A DNA stretch of 64,000 nucleotides from assembly GCF_001558155.1 (NCBI RefSeq), contig NZ_LOAS01000003.1, positions 287,751 through 351,750 on the forward strand, given 5' to 3'. The stretch comes from Aliiruegeria sabulilitoris. GTDB taxonomy: Bacteria; Pseudomonadota; Alphaproteobacteria; Rhodobacterales; Rhodobacteraceae. Shown one piece after another: positions 16,408 through 25,664 of this stretch (position 1 is its first letter; every line of letters begins with the position of its first letter). The notes under the pieces are model-generated. The model did not search any database. It saw nothing but the letters and a program-made list of their open reading frames with translations, and had not been told where the DNA came from. The translations under genes were made by a program, and so were the position numbers.

Positions 16408-17132
16408 TACGCGCCCTCGCTATAATCGATCGATGTCCGGTCGCCCTTGGGACGCGGATCGTCGGGATATGCGCCGGTGTCGAGATAGATCACCTGTTCG
16501 GCAATCGCGGTCACGTGGTCGCCCATCCGCTCGATATTCTTGGCGATGAAATGCAGGTGCATGCAGGCCGTGATATTGCGTGGATCTTCCATCATGTAGG
16601 TGAGGTAGTTGCGGAACAGCGAGTTATACATCTGGTCCACTTCCAGGTCGCGCTGGCGGACATCCTCGGCCAGCTCGCCGTCGCGCTGCACGAAGGCGTC
16701 CAGCGCATCCTTGAGCATCACCTCGACCATTTTGGCCATGCGGCGCACGGAAGAGTTGTTCTCCTCCACCGGCTTCATCTGCACCAGAACCCCGGTCCGC
16801 TTGGCCATGTTCTTGGCGTAGTCGCCGATCCGTTCAAGGTTGTTGGCGATCTTCATCACCGCGAGAATGGTGCGCAGGTCGAAGGCCATCGGCTGGCGCT
16901 CGGCGATTGTGAGCGCCGCTTCCTGCTGGATCAGCGCTTCCAGATCGTCGATGGCCCGGTCCGAATTGCGGACCTTCTCGGCCAGTTCCTCATCGCGGGT
17001 GGCAAGCGCCTGTGCGGCGTCCAGGATTGCGGCCTCGACCAGCCCGCCCATCTTCATGATATGCGCCTGAATGGCCTCCAGGTCGCGGTCGTAAGCGCGC
17101 GCGATGTGGCGCTCGGATTTATCCATAACCAT
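16407..17132 (-). CDS. phoU: Phosphate signalling regulator PhoU
   Basis: A 241-residue all-helical protein made of two PhoU repeats. Each carries the metal-binding E-R-x-x-D motif: NNLERIGDYAKN and AKNIERMGDHVTA. PhoU links the PstSCAB transporter to the PhoR kinase and keeps the regulon off when phosphate is sufficient. It lies between pstB (15 nt upstream) and phoB (1-nt overlap). Confidence 0.95.
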   Translation of the reverse strand: MVMDKSERHIARAYDRDLEAIQAHIMKMGGLVEAAILDAAQALATRDEELAEKVRNSDRAIDDLEALIQQEAALTIAERQPMAFDLRTILAVMKIANNLERIGDYAKNMAKRTGVLVQMKPVEENNSSVRRMAKMVEVMLKDALDAFVQRDGELAEDVRQRDLEVDQMYNSLFRNYLTYMMEDPRNITACMHLHFIAKNIERMGDHVTAIAEQVIYLDTGAYPDDPRPKGDRTSIDYSEGA

Positions 17133-17147
17133 CTGTCGGTCTCTCCC

Positions 17148-17945
17148 TTAGCCGATCCGGCCGGTAATATAGCTCTCGGTGCGCGGATCCCTCGGATTGG
17201 TGAAGATCTGGCCCGTCGCACCGAATTCCACCAGGTTGCCGAGGTGGAAAAAGGCGGTTTTCTGGCTGACACGCGCGGCCTGTTGCATCGAGTGGGTCAC
17301 GATGACTACGGAGTAGTTCTCGCGCAGCTCGTCGATCAGCTCCTCCACCTGCGCGGTGGCGATCGGATCGAGCGCGGAGCAAGGCTCGTCCATCAGCAGC
17401 ACTTCGGGCTCGGTGGCGATGGCGCGCGCGATGCAAAGGCGCTGCTGCTGGCCACCCGAAAGGCCCGTGCCCGGTGCGTCCAGACGGTCCTTGACTTCGT
17501 CCCAGATCGCGCCTCGGCGAAGGGATTTCTCCACGATTTCATCCAGTTCCGCCTTGTTCCTGGCAAGGCCATGGATGCGCGGGCCATAAGCGATATTGTC
17601 ATAGATCGACTTGGGGAAAGGGTTCGGCTTCTGGAACACCATCCCCACCTTGGCGCGCAGCTGGACCGGGTCCACCCGCTTGTCATAGATGTCCTCGCCA
17701 TCGAGCAGCAGGCTGCCCGTGACTCGGCAGATGTCGATCGTGTCGTTCATCCGGTTCAGGCAGCGCAGGAAGGTGGATTTGCCACAGCCCGACGGGCCGA
17801 TGAACGCGGTCACCGTCTTGTCTTCCAGCTTGACGCTCACATCCTTGATGGCGTGGGTTTCGCCATAATAGACCTGCACGTCGCTGCATTCGAACTTCAT
17901 TTCCTTGGTGTCCACGGAGCGCTCCACTGGTCGCATATCGTTCAT
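17148..17945 (-). CDS. pstB: Phosphate ABC transporter ATP-binding protein PstB
   Basis: A 265-residue ATPase. The Walker A is GPSGCGKST (50-58), the Q-loop [14 protein letters not shown] is typical of PstB, the signature is LSGGQQQR, Walker B is [12 protein letters not shown], and the H-loop is VTHSMQQ. It energises high-affinity phosphate import by PstC-PstA. It follows pstA by 18 nt. Confidence 0.97.
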   Translation of the reverse strand: MNDMRPVERSVDTKEMKFECSDVQVYYGETHAIKDVSVKLEDKTVTAFIGPSGCGKSTFLRCLNRMNDTIDICRVTGSLLLDGEDIYDKRVDPVQLRAKVGMVFQKPNPFPKSIYDNIAYGPRIHGLARNKAELDEIVEKSLRRGAIWDEVKDRLDAPGTGLSGGQQQRLCIARAIATEPEVLLMDEPCSALDPIATAQVEELIDELRENYSVVIVTHSMQQAARVSQKTAFFHLGNLVEFGATGQIFTNPRDPRTESYITGRIG

Positions 17946-17963
17946 TTTTGGGCCCTTCCCGAG

Positions 17964-19331
17964 TTACCAGCGACGCTCGAAGCGGCGGCGGAGGATGATA
18001 GCAAGGAAGTTCATGCACAGCAGGAAGATCAGCAGCACGATGATCGCTCCCGATGCACGTTCCACGAAAGCCGGATCTGCCCGGGTTGTCCAGTTATAGA
18101 CTTGCACCGGCAGGGCCGAAGCGGGGTCGAAAAAGCCCTCCGGCGGTGCCGAGGGGAATTCGCGGACGAAAGCCACCATTCCGATCAGCATCAGCGGTGC
18201 GGTCTCTCCGAGCGCCTGCGCCAGGCCGATGATGGTGCCGGTGAGGATGCCGGGTGCTGCCAGTGGCAACACGTGGTGGAACACGGACTGCATCTTGGAG
18301 GCCCCAACGCCCAGTGCCGCGTCGCGGATGCTCGGCGGCACCGATTTCAGCGAGGCGCGGGTCGAGATGATGATCGTCGGTAGCGTCATCAGCGTCAGCA
18401 CGAGACCGCCTACGATGGGCGCCGATTGCGGCAGGCCGGCATAGTTGATGAAGATGGCAAGCCCGAGGATACCGAAGACGATGGAGGGCACCGCGGCGAG
18501 ATTGGAGATATTCACCTCGATCAGGTCGGTGATCCAATTCTTCGGCGCGAACTCCTCGAGGTAGATCGAGGCCGCCACGCCGATGGGCAGCGCGAGGCAG
18601 AGCACGATGATCATCATGTAGAGTGAGCCGAGCATCGCCACGCCGATACCGGCGGCTTCGGGGCGGTTCTCGGAAGCGTCCGCCATGGTGATGAAGCCCC
18701 AGTTGAAATGGGTGGAAAGCGCCCCACCCTCTTTCAGCGCATCGGCCAACCGTAGCTGGCCAGGCGTGACATTGCTGTCTTTCTCGGCACTCTCCATGCT
18801 GACGCGGCCCTTGTAGTAGCCGTCGATCCGACCGGAGGCGAGAAATTCGAACTCCACCGTGTCGCCGATCCGATCGGGATGGGCGATGACGAAGCGACGA
18901 AGCTGCGCGGCGGCTTCCTTGGAGATCATCGCGGAGAGTTCCTTGCCGGAAATACCGAACTCTTCTGCGCTCACACCGAGTGCGTCCATCCTGGACGTCA
19001 TCGCGTTCTTGATCAGCGGATCGTAGCCGAAGGTCGAGACTTTCTTGATGGCTTCGATATCTCGGGTGCCGTTCTTGTCGAGCTTGGCCTCGTCCAGATA
19101 GACATCCAGCGTGATGAAGGTCTGATTGAAGGCAGGCAGGCCCTGACTCAGGATGGAGGCCATTAGCATGATCAGCGCGGCCACGCCGATACCGACCGCG
19201 GTCAGCCCATAGGCGCGAAAACGGGCCTCGGCGGCATTGCGCTTCCTGGTGCGCACATCTGCGTCAAAGAGCGAGCCGGCATGTTTGCCTTGCTTCGGAG
19301 CGTCGGGCGCGTTTGCGGTTGCGTCGGTCAT
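17964..19331 (-). CDS. pstA: Phosphate ABC transporter permease PstA
   Basis: A 455-residue inner-membrane permease. After a first helix (about 33-55) there is a roughly 150-residue extracytoplasmic insert of the kind found in alphaproteobacterial PstA (DUF3333-like). The five-helix permease core follows, with the EAA-type loop (SLKSVPPSIRDAALGVGASK) that docks PstB. It is much longer than E. coli PstA because of the insert. Its ATG overlaps the pstC stop by 4 nt. Confidence 0.95.
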   Translation of the reverse strand: MTDATANAPDAPKQGKHAGSLFDADVRTRKRNAAEARFRAYGLTAVGIGVAALIMLMASILSQGLPAFNQTFITLDVYLDEAKLDKNGTRDIEAIKKVSTFGYDPLIKNAMTSRMDALGVSAEEFGISGKELSAMISKEAAAQLRRFVIAHPDRIGDTVEFEFLASGRIDGYYKGRVSMESAEKDSNVTPGQLRLADALKEGGALSTHFNWGFITMADASENRPEAAGIGVAMLGSLYMMIIVLCLALPIGVAASIYLEEFAPKNWITDLIEVNISNLAAVPSIVFGILGLAIFINYAGLPQSAPIVGGLVLTLMTLPTIIISTRASLKSVPPSIRDAALGVGASKMQSVFHHVLPLAAPGILTGTIIGLAQALGETAPLMLIGMVAFVREFPSAPPEGFFDPASALPVQVYNWTTRADPAFVERASGAIIVLLIFLLCMNFLAIILRRRFERRW

Positions 19332-20809
19332 TCGTACTGTTCCCGGTACTTGCGCACGATGCAGAGCGCCAGGACGTTCAGCCCCAAGGTGATCACGAAG
19401 AGGGTTAGCCCGAGGGCAAAGGCGACGAGCGTTTCGGGGCTGGCGAAGTCGGTGTCGCCGGTCAATTGCGAGACGATCTTGACCGTTACCGTCGTCATGG
19501 CCTCGAAGGGATTGACCACCGCGCCCAGCCCTGCCTGGAACTGCGCGGCGGCGGCCCCTGCCCCCATGACCACGATCATGGTCTCGCCGATGGCGCGCGA
19601 CGCGGCCAGCAGCACCGCGCCCACGATGCCCGGCAGCGCGGCCGGCAGGACAACCTGCTTGATCGTTTCCGAATGGGTCGCGCCGAGGCCGAAGGAGCCG
19701 TCCCGCATCGCCTGCGGCACGGCGTTGATGATGTCATCGCTGAGCGAGGAGACGAAAGGGATGAGCATGATCCCCATCACGAGGCCCGCGGTCATGACCG
19801 AGTTGGTCGAATTGCCCAGGCCCAGCGGCGAGGCGAACCAGTCGCGTACGATTGGGCCGACCGTGATCAGCGCGAACAGACCGTAGACGATGGTCGGGAT
19901 GCCGGCGAGGATCTCGATCATAGGCTTGGCCACCGCGCGCAGCTTGGGTCCGGCGTATTCCGACAGGTAGATCGCGGCAAAGAGCCCGACCGGCACCGCC
20001 ACCGCGAGCGCGACGAAGGAGATGTAGAGCGTGCCCCAGAGCAGCGGGAGCATGCCCAGATCGGAGTTGCCACGGAAATCCGGTGCCCAGCTCGTCCCGA
20101 AGAAGAACTTCTGCCAAGGGTACTTCTCGAAGAAATTCCCGGTCTCGAACAGCATCGACAGCACGATGCCGACCGTCGTCAGGATGGCGATGGTCGAGGC
20201 GAGGATCAGGATGATCTTGATGCCCGATTCCACCGTATTGCGCGCGCGGAAATCCTTGTCACTGCGCAGGATGGCCACCGCGAAACCGGCCAGTGCCAGA
20301 ACCAGCACCGCGACGCTCATCCAGAGCGCGGAAATGCCGGAGAAACTGCGAAATTGTTGCGCGGCCTGCAGCACAGGCTGAGTCACGTCCGAGGTGATGA
20401 TCGCGCCGGTTTCCTTGAGCTTCCCGGTCAGATCGGACAAGTTGGCGTTGAGGTCATACGAGGCCGTCTCGTCCATCAGCCCCTGCTCGACGGCCAACTC
20501 CAGCGCACCAGCCGTGCGCCGGACCTCGGCCATGACAAGGCTGCGAGAGCCGGACTCCGCGATGGTCTGTTCGGGAATACTCGCGCCAATGGTGTTTTCG
20601 ATCCAGTTCGGCGCAACCAGAAGCCAGGCAGCCAGCACGAGCAAGGCCGGCACAACCGTCAGCATGAAAGCGTGCCAGCCATAGTAATTCGGAAGAGAGT
20701 GCAGCTGGCGCGCATCGCCGCCCGCTGAGCCGAGCGCACGCATGCGTCCGACGAAATAACCGATCAATCCGAGTCCGAGGACTGCGAGGACGATCCAGAG
20801 CACCGGCAT
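19328..20809 (-). CDS. pstC: Phosphate ABC transporter permease PstC
   Basis: A 493-residue permease. It starts with a membrane helix (VLWIVLAVLGLGLIGYFVG), has a large periplasmic insert, and ends in the permease core with the EAA loop DGSFGLGATHSETIKQVVLP. It pairs with PstA to form the phosphate channel. It is separated from pstS by a 176-nt gap holding a GC hairpin. Confidence 0.95.
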   Translation of the reverse strand: MPVLWIVLAVLGLGLIGYFVGRMRALGSAGGDARQLHSLPNYYGWHAFMLTVVPALLVLAAWLLVAPNWIENTIGASIPEQTIAESGSRSLVMAEVRRTAGALELAVEQGLMDETASYDLNANLSDLTGKLKETGAIITSDVTQPVLQAAQQFRSFSGISALWMSVAVLVLALAGFAVAILRSDKDFRARNTVESGIKIILILASTIAILTTVGIVLSMLFETGNFFEKYPWQKFFFGTSWAPDFRGNSDLGMLPLLWGTLYISFVALAVAVPVGLFAAIYLSEYAGPKLRAVAKPMIEILAGIPTIVYGLFALITVGPIVRDWFASPLGLGNSTNSVMTAGLVMGIMLIPFVSSLSDDIINAVPQAMRDGSFGLGATHSETIKQVVLPAALPGIVGAVLLAASRAIGETMIVVMGAGAAAAQFQAGLGAVVNPFEAMTTVTVKIVSQLTGDTDFASPETLVAFALGLTLFVITLGLNVLALCIVRKYREQYE

Positions 20810-20932
20810 CGGGCTACCTCATCTTTTCTTCGTTTTTCGTCACAGGTGGGAGCGCACATCCCTGAAATGACGGCGCCCGCTGGCAGCCTTTCGGGCATGT
20901 CTGAGCGGGGTTTGGGGAGGAAGTCAGCGGGG

Positions 20933-20963
20933 TTGGAAGGGCAGCGACCTGCCACCCTCCCAA
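20933..20963 (-). terminator. Hairpin between pstS and pstC (possible partial terminator)
   Basis: GGAGGGTGGCAG/CTGCCCTTCC-type pairing lies 23-53 nt after the pstS stop on the minus strand, with no T-run. In pst operons a leaky hairpin here often keeps binding-protein expression above that of the permeases; applying that here is inference. Confidence 0.4.
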
Positions 20964-20985
20964 AGGGCATACGTGTGCGAGCGGC

Positions 20986-22023
20986 TTACATGCCGCCCAT
21001 GACCTCTTCGGCCTCTACAGTGGCCTGGGTGGCGGCAAGTTCCGGATCGGAAACCAGGCCATAGGAAGCCAGAGGGCCATCCGGGCCGGCGATCTCGTCG
21101 GCGACGAAGAACTGGGCGTATTCCTTCAGGCCGGGAATGACGCCGATATGGGCCTTCTTGATGTAGAAGAACAGCGGGCGCGACACCGGGTACTCGCCGG
21201 TCGAGATCGACTCGGTCGAGGGAACGACGCCGGACATGGTGGCGACTTTCAGCTTGTCGGTGTTGTTCTCGTAGAAGGCCAGACCGAAGATGCCGACCCC
21301 GTTCGGGTTGGCGTCGATGCGGGCCAGGGTCTCGGTGTAGTCGCCATCGATGTCGACCGACTTGCCGTCGGTGCGCAGCGAGATGCAGGCGCTCTCGGCG
21401 TCGTCCTCGGACATGCCGCCCGCGATCATGGCTTCCATGGCGCCGGACTCTTCACAGCCGACCAGGATGACCTTCTCTTCGAAGACTTCGCGCGTGCCGT
21501 GCTTGGTACCCGGAGGGAAGGCGATGATGTCGACATCCGGCAACTCGGCGTTGAATTCGGACCACTTTGTGTAGGGGTTGTCGATGACCTCGCCATCCTT
21601 CAGCACCTTGTCGCTGAGGGCGTTGAAGAGGTCGGCCGGCTCGAGCGCGGTGAAGGCCGGGCCGTCGGTCTGGGAGGCAAAGACGATCCCGTCATAGCCG
21701 ATGCGGACTTCGATGATGTCCTTCACGCCGGCTTCTGCGCAGGCCGCGATCTCCTTGGCCTTGATCTTGCGCGAAGCGTTCGCGATGTCGATGGTGTTTT
21801 CACCCACGCCTTCGCAGAAGCGCTTGAGGCCAGCGGACGAACCGCCGGATTCGACAACGGGCGTCGGGAAGTCGAAGTTCTCGCCAAAGGCTTCGGCAAC
21901 AATCGAAGCGTAGGGCAGAACAGTCGAGGAACCGGCGACTTGAACGTTGTCACGGGCGGCGGCGGCGGTGGCCGAAACGGCAGCAATCGCCAGAGCAGAG
22001 GCGGTCAGCTTCACGAGAGACAT
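20986..22023 (-). CDS. pstS: Periplasmic phosphate-binding protein PstS
   Basis: A 345-residue precursor. The signal peptide MSLVKLTASALAIAAVSATAAAA is followed by the phosphate-binding hallmarks VAGSSTVLPYASIVAE, ESGGSSAGLKRFCEG and FPPGTKHGTREVFEEK. ATG 22023 is chosen over an in-frame TTG at 22035 because it has GGAGAA at correct spacing and gives a standard signal peptide. The Pho box at 22108-22136 sits about 85 nt upstream. Confidence 0.95.
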   Translation of the reverse strand: MSLVKLTASALAIAAVSATAAAARDNVQVAGSSTVLPYASIVAEAFGENFDFPTPVVESGGSSAGLKRFCEGVGENTIDIANASRKIKAKEIAACAEAGVKDIIEVRIGYDGIVFASQTDGPAFTALEPADLFNALSDKVLKDGEVIDNPYTKWSEFNAELPDVDIIAFPPGTKHGTREVFEEKVILVGCEESGAMEAMIAGGMSEDDAESACISLRTDGKSVDIDGDYTETLARIDANPNGVGIFGLAFYENNTDKLKVATMSGVVPSTESISTGEYPVSRPLFFYIKKAHIGVIPGLKEYAQFFVADEIAGPDGPLASYGLVSDPELAATQATVEAEEVMGGM

Positions 22024-22107
22024 AGTGTTCTCCAAGGCAGTGGTTTTTCCGGACCGTCGCTCTCCGACGGCCTCGAGTGGCGTTTAGGCTTCTCTCGTTT
22101 GCCTTTT

Positions 22108-22136
22108 GTGACACCAGTGTAACAGATTGATGACAA
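22108..22136 (-). promoter_or_regulatory. Pho box (PhoB operator) of the pstS promoter
   Basis: Read on the minus strand: TTGTCAT, 4 nt, CTGTTAC, 4 nt, GTGTCAC. These are three direct 7-mers on an 11-nt period, matching the CTGTCAT consensus of PhoB half-sites. A -10-like TAAACG (plus 22081-22086) follows 21 nt downstream, the usual geometry when the Pho box replaces the -35. Confidence 0.82.
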
Positions 22137-22249
22137 GGTCCGGATTTTCGGTGGATCGCCTGAAAAGTGACGCTAAGGAACCCAGAGCTGCCCTGACCCG
22201 TCGCCGGCATTCGACCCAAATGAAACGTCTGGAACGTGTGAAGGCCGCT

Positions 22250-23299
22250 TCAGGGAATCGCTGGCAGCAAAACGGTGAAGGTTGCCCCCTTGCCCGGTTC
22301 GGTCTCGATCCGGAACCGGCCTCGATGCCGGTTGACGATATGCTTGGCGATGGCGAGGCCCAGACCGGTCCCCCCCATCTCGCGCGATCGGTGGTTGTCG
22401 ACCCGGTAGAACCGTTCCGTCAGGCGTGGAATGTGGATCGGATCGAACCCGTCGCCGTCATCGACAACATCGATCCGGATGCCCGGTCCGCGAAAGGCCA
22501 GCTCGCGGGACGAATAGGACAGCCGGACCTGGACCGACCCTCCGCTTCGTCCGTATTTGATCGCGTTCTCGATCAGGTTGGTCAGTACCTGCTGCAACTG
22601 GTCCCGGTCCCCCCGGACCACGAGATCCTCGTGGCCATCGTCCATCCGTTGCGTGATCAGGCGGACATTCTCGGAGGATGCTAGGCTCTCCAGGGATACG
22701 AGGGTGGACTCCACGAGCGCCTTAATGTCCACGGGATCGGTGGGCTGCTGGCGTTCCGTCGACTCGACCCGGCTGAGCGAGAGCAGGTCCGAGACGAGGC
22801 GATTCATGCGCTGCGCTTCGCGCTCCATGATCAACAGGAAACGTTCCCGCACCTCTGGATCGTTGCGCGCGGCGCCACGCAATGTCTCGATGAAGCCCAG
22901 AAGCGCGGTCAGCGGAGTCTTCAGCTCGTGACTGACATTGGCGACGAAATCCCGCCGCATCTCGCCTGCCTGCTGCAGGTCGGTGATGTCTTCGAAGGAG
23001 AGCAGCACGCAGGTTCCGTCCGTATCCTGGACCGGCGCGACACGGACCCTGTAGGTGGCTTCGCGGGCCAGGTTCTTGTCGACGTAGCGGCCATTGGCGG
23101 CCACACCGGAGCGCAGTGTCTGCTCAACCACCTGCAACAGCGATGGCTGGCGCAGGACGGTCACGATATGCCGCCCCTTGCCGGAGCCGGAAAAGAGCTG
23201 CATTGCGCCGGGATTCATCACCCGAATTCGCTCGTCGGCACCGACCAGCAGCAGCGGCATGGGAACCGCCGCGAGGATGTCTTCGGAAAACGCGTTCAT
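22250..23299 (-). CDS. phoR: Phosphate regulon sensor kinase PhoR (soluble form)
   Basis: A 349-residue histidine kinase. A PAS domain (about 7-105) is followed by the HisKA helix with His124 in DFVANVSHELKTPLTAL, then HATPase with NLIENAIKYG, DDGDGFDP and the G2 box GGTGLGLAIAK. E. coli PhoR begins with membrane helices; here no hydrophobic segment precedes the PAS domain, so the protein looks cytosolic or peripherally tethered. It lies upstream of pstS in the same direction, separated by the Pho box. Confidence 0.9.
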   Translation of the reverse strand: MNAFSEDILAAVPMPLLLVGADERIRVMNPGAMQLFSGSGKGRHIVTVLRQPSLLQVVEQTLRSGVAANGRYVDKNLAREATYRVRVAPVQDTDGTCVLLSFEDITDLQQAGEMRRDFVANVSHELKTPLTALLGFIETLRGAARNDPEVRERFLLIMEREAQRMNRLVSDLLSLSRVESTERQQPTDPVDIKALVESTLVSLESLASSENVRLITQRMDDGHEDLVVRGDRDQLQQVLTNLIENAIKYGRSGGSVQVRLSYSSRELAFRGPGIRIDVVDDGDGFDPIHIPRLTERFYRVDNHRSREMGGTGLGLAIAKHIVNRHRGRFRIETEPGKGATFTVLLPAIP

Positions 23300-23437
23300 G
23301 AAACGGATCTCTGCGTGAGATATGTGTCGCCATCATTGCGGTGACCCGGTGCGGATCAAGGCGGCCCTCTGTCGCTACCGGTTCAGACTGGCCGGGCGTT
23401 CCTGTGCTGTTGATGCTGAAGAGCAGGTCGCCCGAAA

Positions 23438-23956
23438 TCAGACCGGCTTCAGGCCGGCCCGGTAGCGGCGGGCGTTCTGCTGGTAATGCAGAGCCGAGGC
23501 CAGCAGCTTCTGCGCGGCCTCTTCGTCCAGTTGCCGCACAACCTTGCCGGGAGAGCCCATGACCAACGAATTGTCCGGAATCTCCTTGCCCTCGGTAATC
23601 AGCGCACAAGCCCCGATCAGGCAGTTCCGGCCGATCTTCGCGCCGTTGAGGATCGTGGCCCCCATGCCGATCAGGCTCTGCTCGCCGATGGTGCAGCCAT
23701 GCAGCATTGCCTTGTGCCCGATGGTGCAGTTCGCCCCGATAACCATCGGAAAGCCCATATCCGTATGCAACACGCAGTTTTCCTGGATGTTTGAGCCCGC
23801 GCCGAGCGTGATCCGCTCGTTGTCGCCCCGGATCGTGGTGCCGAACCAGACCGAGCTGTCAGCTTCCAGAGTCACCTTGCCAATCAGGTTGGCGTCATCG
23901 GCCACCCAGGCGGTTTCGGCGATTTCCGGCGCGATGTCGTCCAGTGCATAGATCAT
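23438..23956 (-). CDS. Gamma-class carbonic anhydrase family protein
   Basis: A 172-residue left-handed beta-helix protein of hexapeptide repeats. Three candidate zinc ligands are at their usual places: His64 (NCVLHTDMG), His81 and His86 ([10 protein letters not shown]). It resembles YrdA/CaiE-type gamma carbonic anhydrases, whose in vivo activity is often unproven. Its ATG overlaps the gmk stop by 4 nt, so it is expressed with gmk and yicC. Confidence 0.88.
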   Translation of the reverse strand: MIYALDDIAPEIAETAWVADDANLIGKVTLEADSSVWFGTTIRGDNERITLGAGSNIQENCVLHTDMGFPMVIGANCTIGHKAMLHGCTIGEQSLIGMGATILNGAKIGRNCLIGACALITEGKEIPDNSLVMGSPGKVVRQLDEEAAQKLLASALHYQQNARRYRAGLKPV

Positions 23957-24600
23957 TCCAGCCCCTCCTCGAATTCTGCCTGCAACCCGCGAACGAACCC
24001 CTGCAGTGTCGGTTGCTGCGCGCGGCGCATCCGCTCGGCGGTCACGATGGTCTTCAGCTTCTCGAATGTCGCGTCCAGGTCGTCATTGACCAGCACGTAA
24101 TCGTAGCTGCCCCAGTGGCTGATCTCGTCCCAGCTCTTCTGCATCCGCTTGCCGATCACATCGGCGCTGTCCTTGCCGCGCGAGATGAGCCGGCGGCGCA
24201 ACTCGGTGATCGAGGGCGGCAGGATGAAGATCGACAGCGTATGTTTGCCCAGGTCCGAATTGCGGATCTGCTGCGCGCCCTGCCAGTCGACATCGAAGAG
24301 CACGTCGCGGCCGCTCTCGATTGCTTCCTCGACCGGATCCTGCGGCGAGCCGTAGAAATTGCCGAAGACGTGGGCGTGTTCCAGCATCCGCCCTTCCTCG
24401 ACCATCTTCTTGAAGCCCGCAACATCCATGAAACGGTAATCCACACCGTCCTGCTCGCCCTCCCGCGGCGCGCGCGTGGTGGCGGAGACCGAGAAGCGGA
24501 GGCTCTTGTCCCAGTCCATCATCCTGTGTGCCAAAGTCGATTTTCCCGCGCCCGAGGGCGACGAAAGAATGATGAGAAGACCCCGGCGTTCGGATGTCAT
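23953..24600 (-). CDS. gmk: Guanylate kinase
   Basis: A 215-residue kinase that converts GMP to GDP. The P-loop is [16 protein letters not shown], followed by [21 protein letters not shown] for GMP binding and [12 protein letters not shown]. It is downstream of yicC (4-nt gap), a very common bacterial pairing. Confidence 0.97.
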   Translation of the reverse strand: MTSERRGLLIILSSPSGAGKSTLAHRMMDWDKSLRFSVSATTRAPREGEQDGVDYRFMDVAGFKKMVEEGRMLEHAHVFGNFYGSPQDPVEEAIESGRDVLFDVDWQGAQQIRNSDLGKHTLSIFILPPSITELRRRLISRGKDSADVIGKRMQKSWDEISHWGSYDYVLVNDDLDATFEKLKTIVTAERMRRAQQPTLQGFVRGLQAEFEEGLE

Positions 24601-24603
24601 GGC

Positions 24604-25494
24604 TTACTCCACGTTTTGAACCTGCTCGCGCATCTGGTCGATGACCGCCTTCAGGTCAAGGCCGATGCGGGTAAGCGCGACATCCTGCGATTTGGAACAG
24701 AGTGTGTTCGCCTCGCGGTTGAACTCCTGCGTCAGGAACTCGAGCTTGCGGCCCACGGGTCCCTCCTCCGCCAGCAATTCGCGCGCCGCGTCGACATGGG
24801 CGCCCAGCCGGTCCAGCTCCTCGGTGATGTCGGATTTGACCGCGAGGATGGCCAGTTCCTGCGCCACTCGCGCCTCGTCTGTGCCCTCGACGCCCTCCAT
24901 GATACGTTGCAGCGCATCGCGCAGGGCACGCGCGGAGTTGACTGCCCGTGCATCCAGGCAGGCCACGGCATCCTTGCGCAGGCTGGCAATCTGGTCGAGC
25001 TGGCCCAGCAACAGCTCGCGCAGCGCGGCGCCTTCGCGCGCGCGCATCCGCAGGAAGCTGTTCAGCAACGCTTCGAAATCTTCCAACAGGGCCGATTTGA
25101 GCGGGTCGGTATCGGTGGCCTGCGCGCTCTGCGCCTGCACTGCCTTCATCGCGAGGATATCCGCCGTGTTCGCCGGTGCGACCTGCACACCGGCGGCCGT
25201 GGCCGCCTCCGCGATCTGACCGAGCGCCCGCAGCGCCTGTTCCAACCCGGCCGGGTCGATGTTCAACGCACCCTCGGGTTGATCGCGCGACACACGCAGG
25301 CCGATCGCCAGCGAGCCGCGCTTTACGTCGCGCCCGATACGTCCGCGCAGGGCCGTTTCCAGCCCCTCCACCCAGTCGGGCACCCGCAGGCGCAGGTCCA
25401 GTCCCTTGGAATTCAGGCTGCGCAGATCCCAGCTCCAGCCATATTCTCCGCTCTGCCCGCTACGGGCCGCGAAGCCGGTCATCGAGTTAACCAT
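24604..25494 (-). CDS. yicC: YicC/YloC family endoribonuclease
   Basis: A 296-residue YicC-type protein, first gene of the yicC-gmk-carbonic anhydrase unit. N-terminal VNSMTGFAARSG, a central RGSLAIGLRV and C-terminal GRKLEFLTQEFNREANTLCSK are family signatures. YicC of E. coli is an oligomeric endoribonuclease linked to sRNA turnover. ATG 25494 is used; MTGF four codons later is the other option. CtrA-like boxes lie in the gap upstream, shared with the divergent PAS gene. Confidence 0.9.
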   Translation of the reverse strand: MVNSMTGFAARSGQSGEYGWSWDLRSLNSKGLDLRLRVPDWVEGLETALRGRIGRDVKRGSLAIGLRVSRDQPEGALNIDPAGLEQALRALGQIAEAATAAGVQVAPANTADILAMKAVQAQSAQATDTDPLKSALLEDFEALLNSFLRMRAREGAALRELLLGQLDQIASLRKDAVACLDARAVNSARALRDALQRIMEGVEGTDEARVAQELAILAVKSDITEELDRLGAHVDAARELLAEEGPVGRKLEFLTQEFNREANTLCSKSQDVALTRIGLDLKAVIDQMREQVQNVE

Positions 25495-25535
25495 TTTACC
25501 TCTTTTTTACCACAAGGGCATCCAAACATGGCATG

Positions 25536-25583
25536 TTAATAATTGGGTAAGCATTGTTGAGTCATGGGTTAACAGACACTTAA
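25536..25583. promoter_or_regulatory. CtrA-type boxes between yicC and the PAS_5 gene
   Basis: TTAA CAGACAC TTAA (25569-25583) is a perfect TTAA-N7-TTAA box. TTAA TAATTGG GTAA (25536-25550) upstream matches in seven of eight positions. They lie 80-130 nt before the PAS protein start and about 40-90 nt before yicC, so either could be the target. Confidence 0.6.
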
Positions 25584-25664
25584 CCCGTGGACAACATTGC
25601 GCGAGTGAAGCAGGGGTGTGCGCGAGGCGTCGCGCCTGCCCTGATGTTGGGATGGGTCAAGACC

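Noticed and set aside
16257-18383. A 708-codon open frame on the plus strand
   Set aside because: It is antisense to phoB, phoU, pstB and pstA, which have full family motifs. It reflects GC-rich codon bias and has no motif of its own.
23944-25539. A 531-codon plus-strand frame across gmk and yicC
   Set aside because: It is antisense to both genes, which have complete family motifs, start signals and operon spacing.
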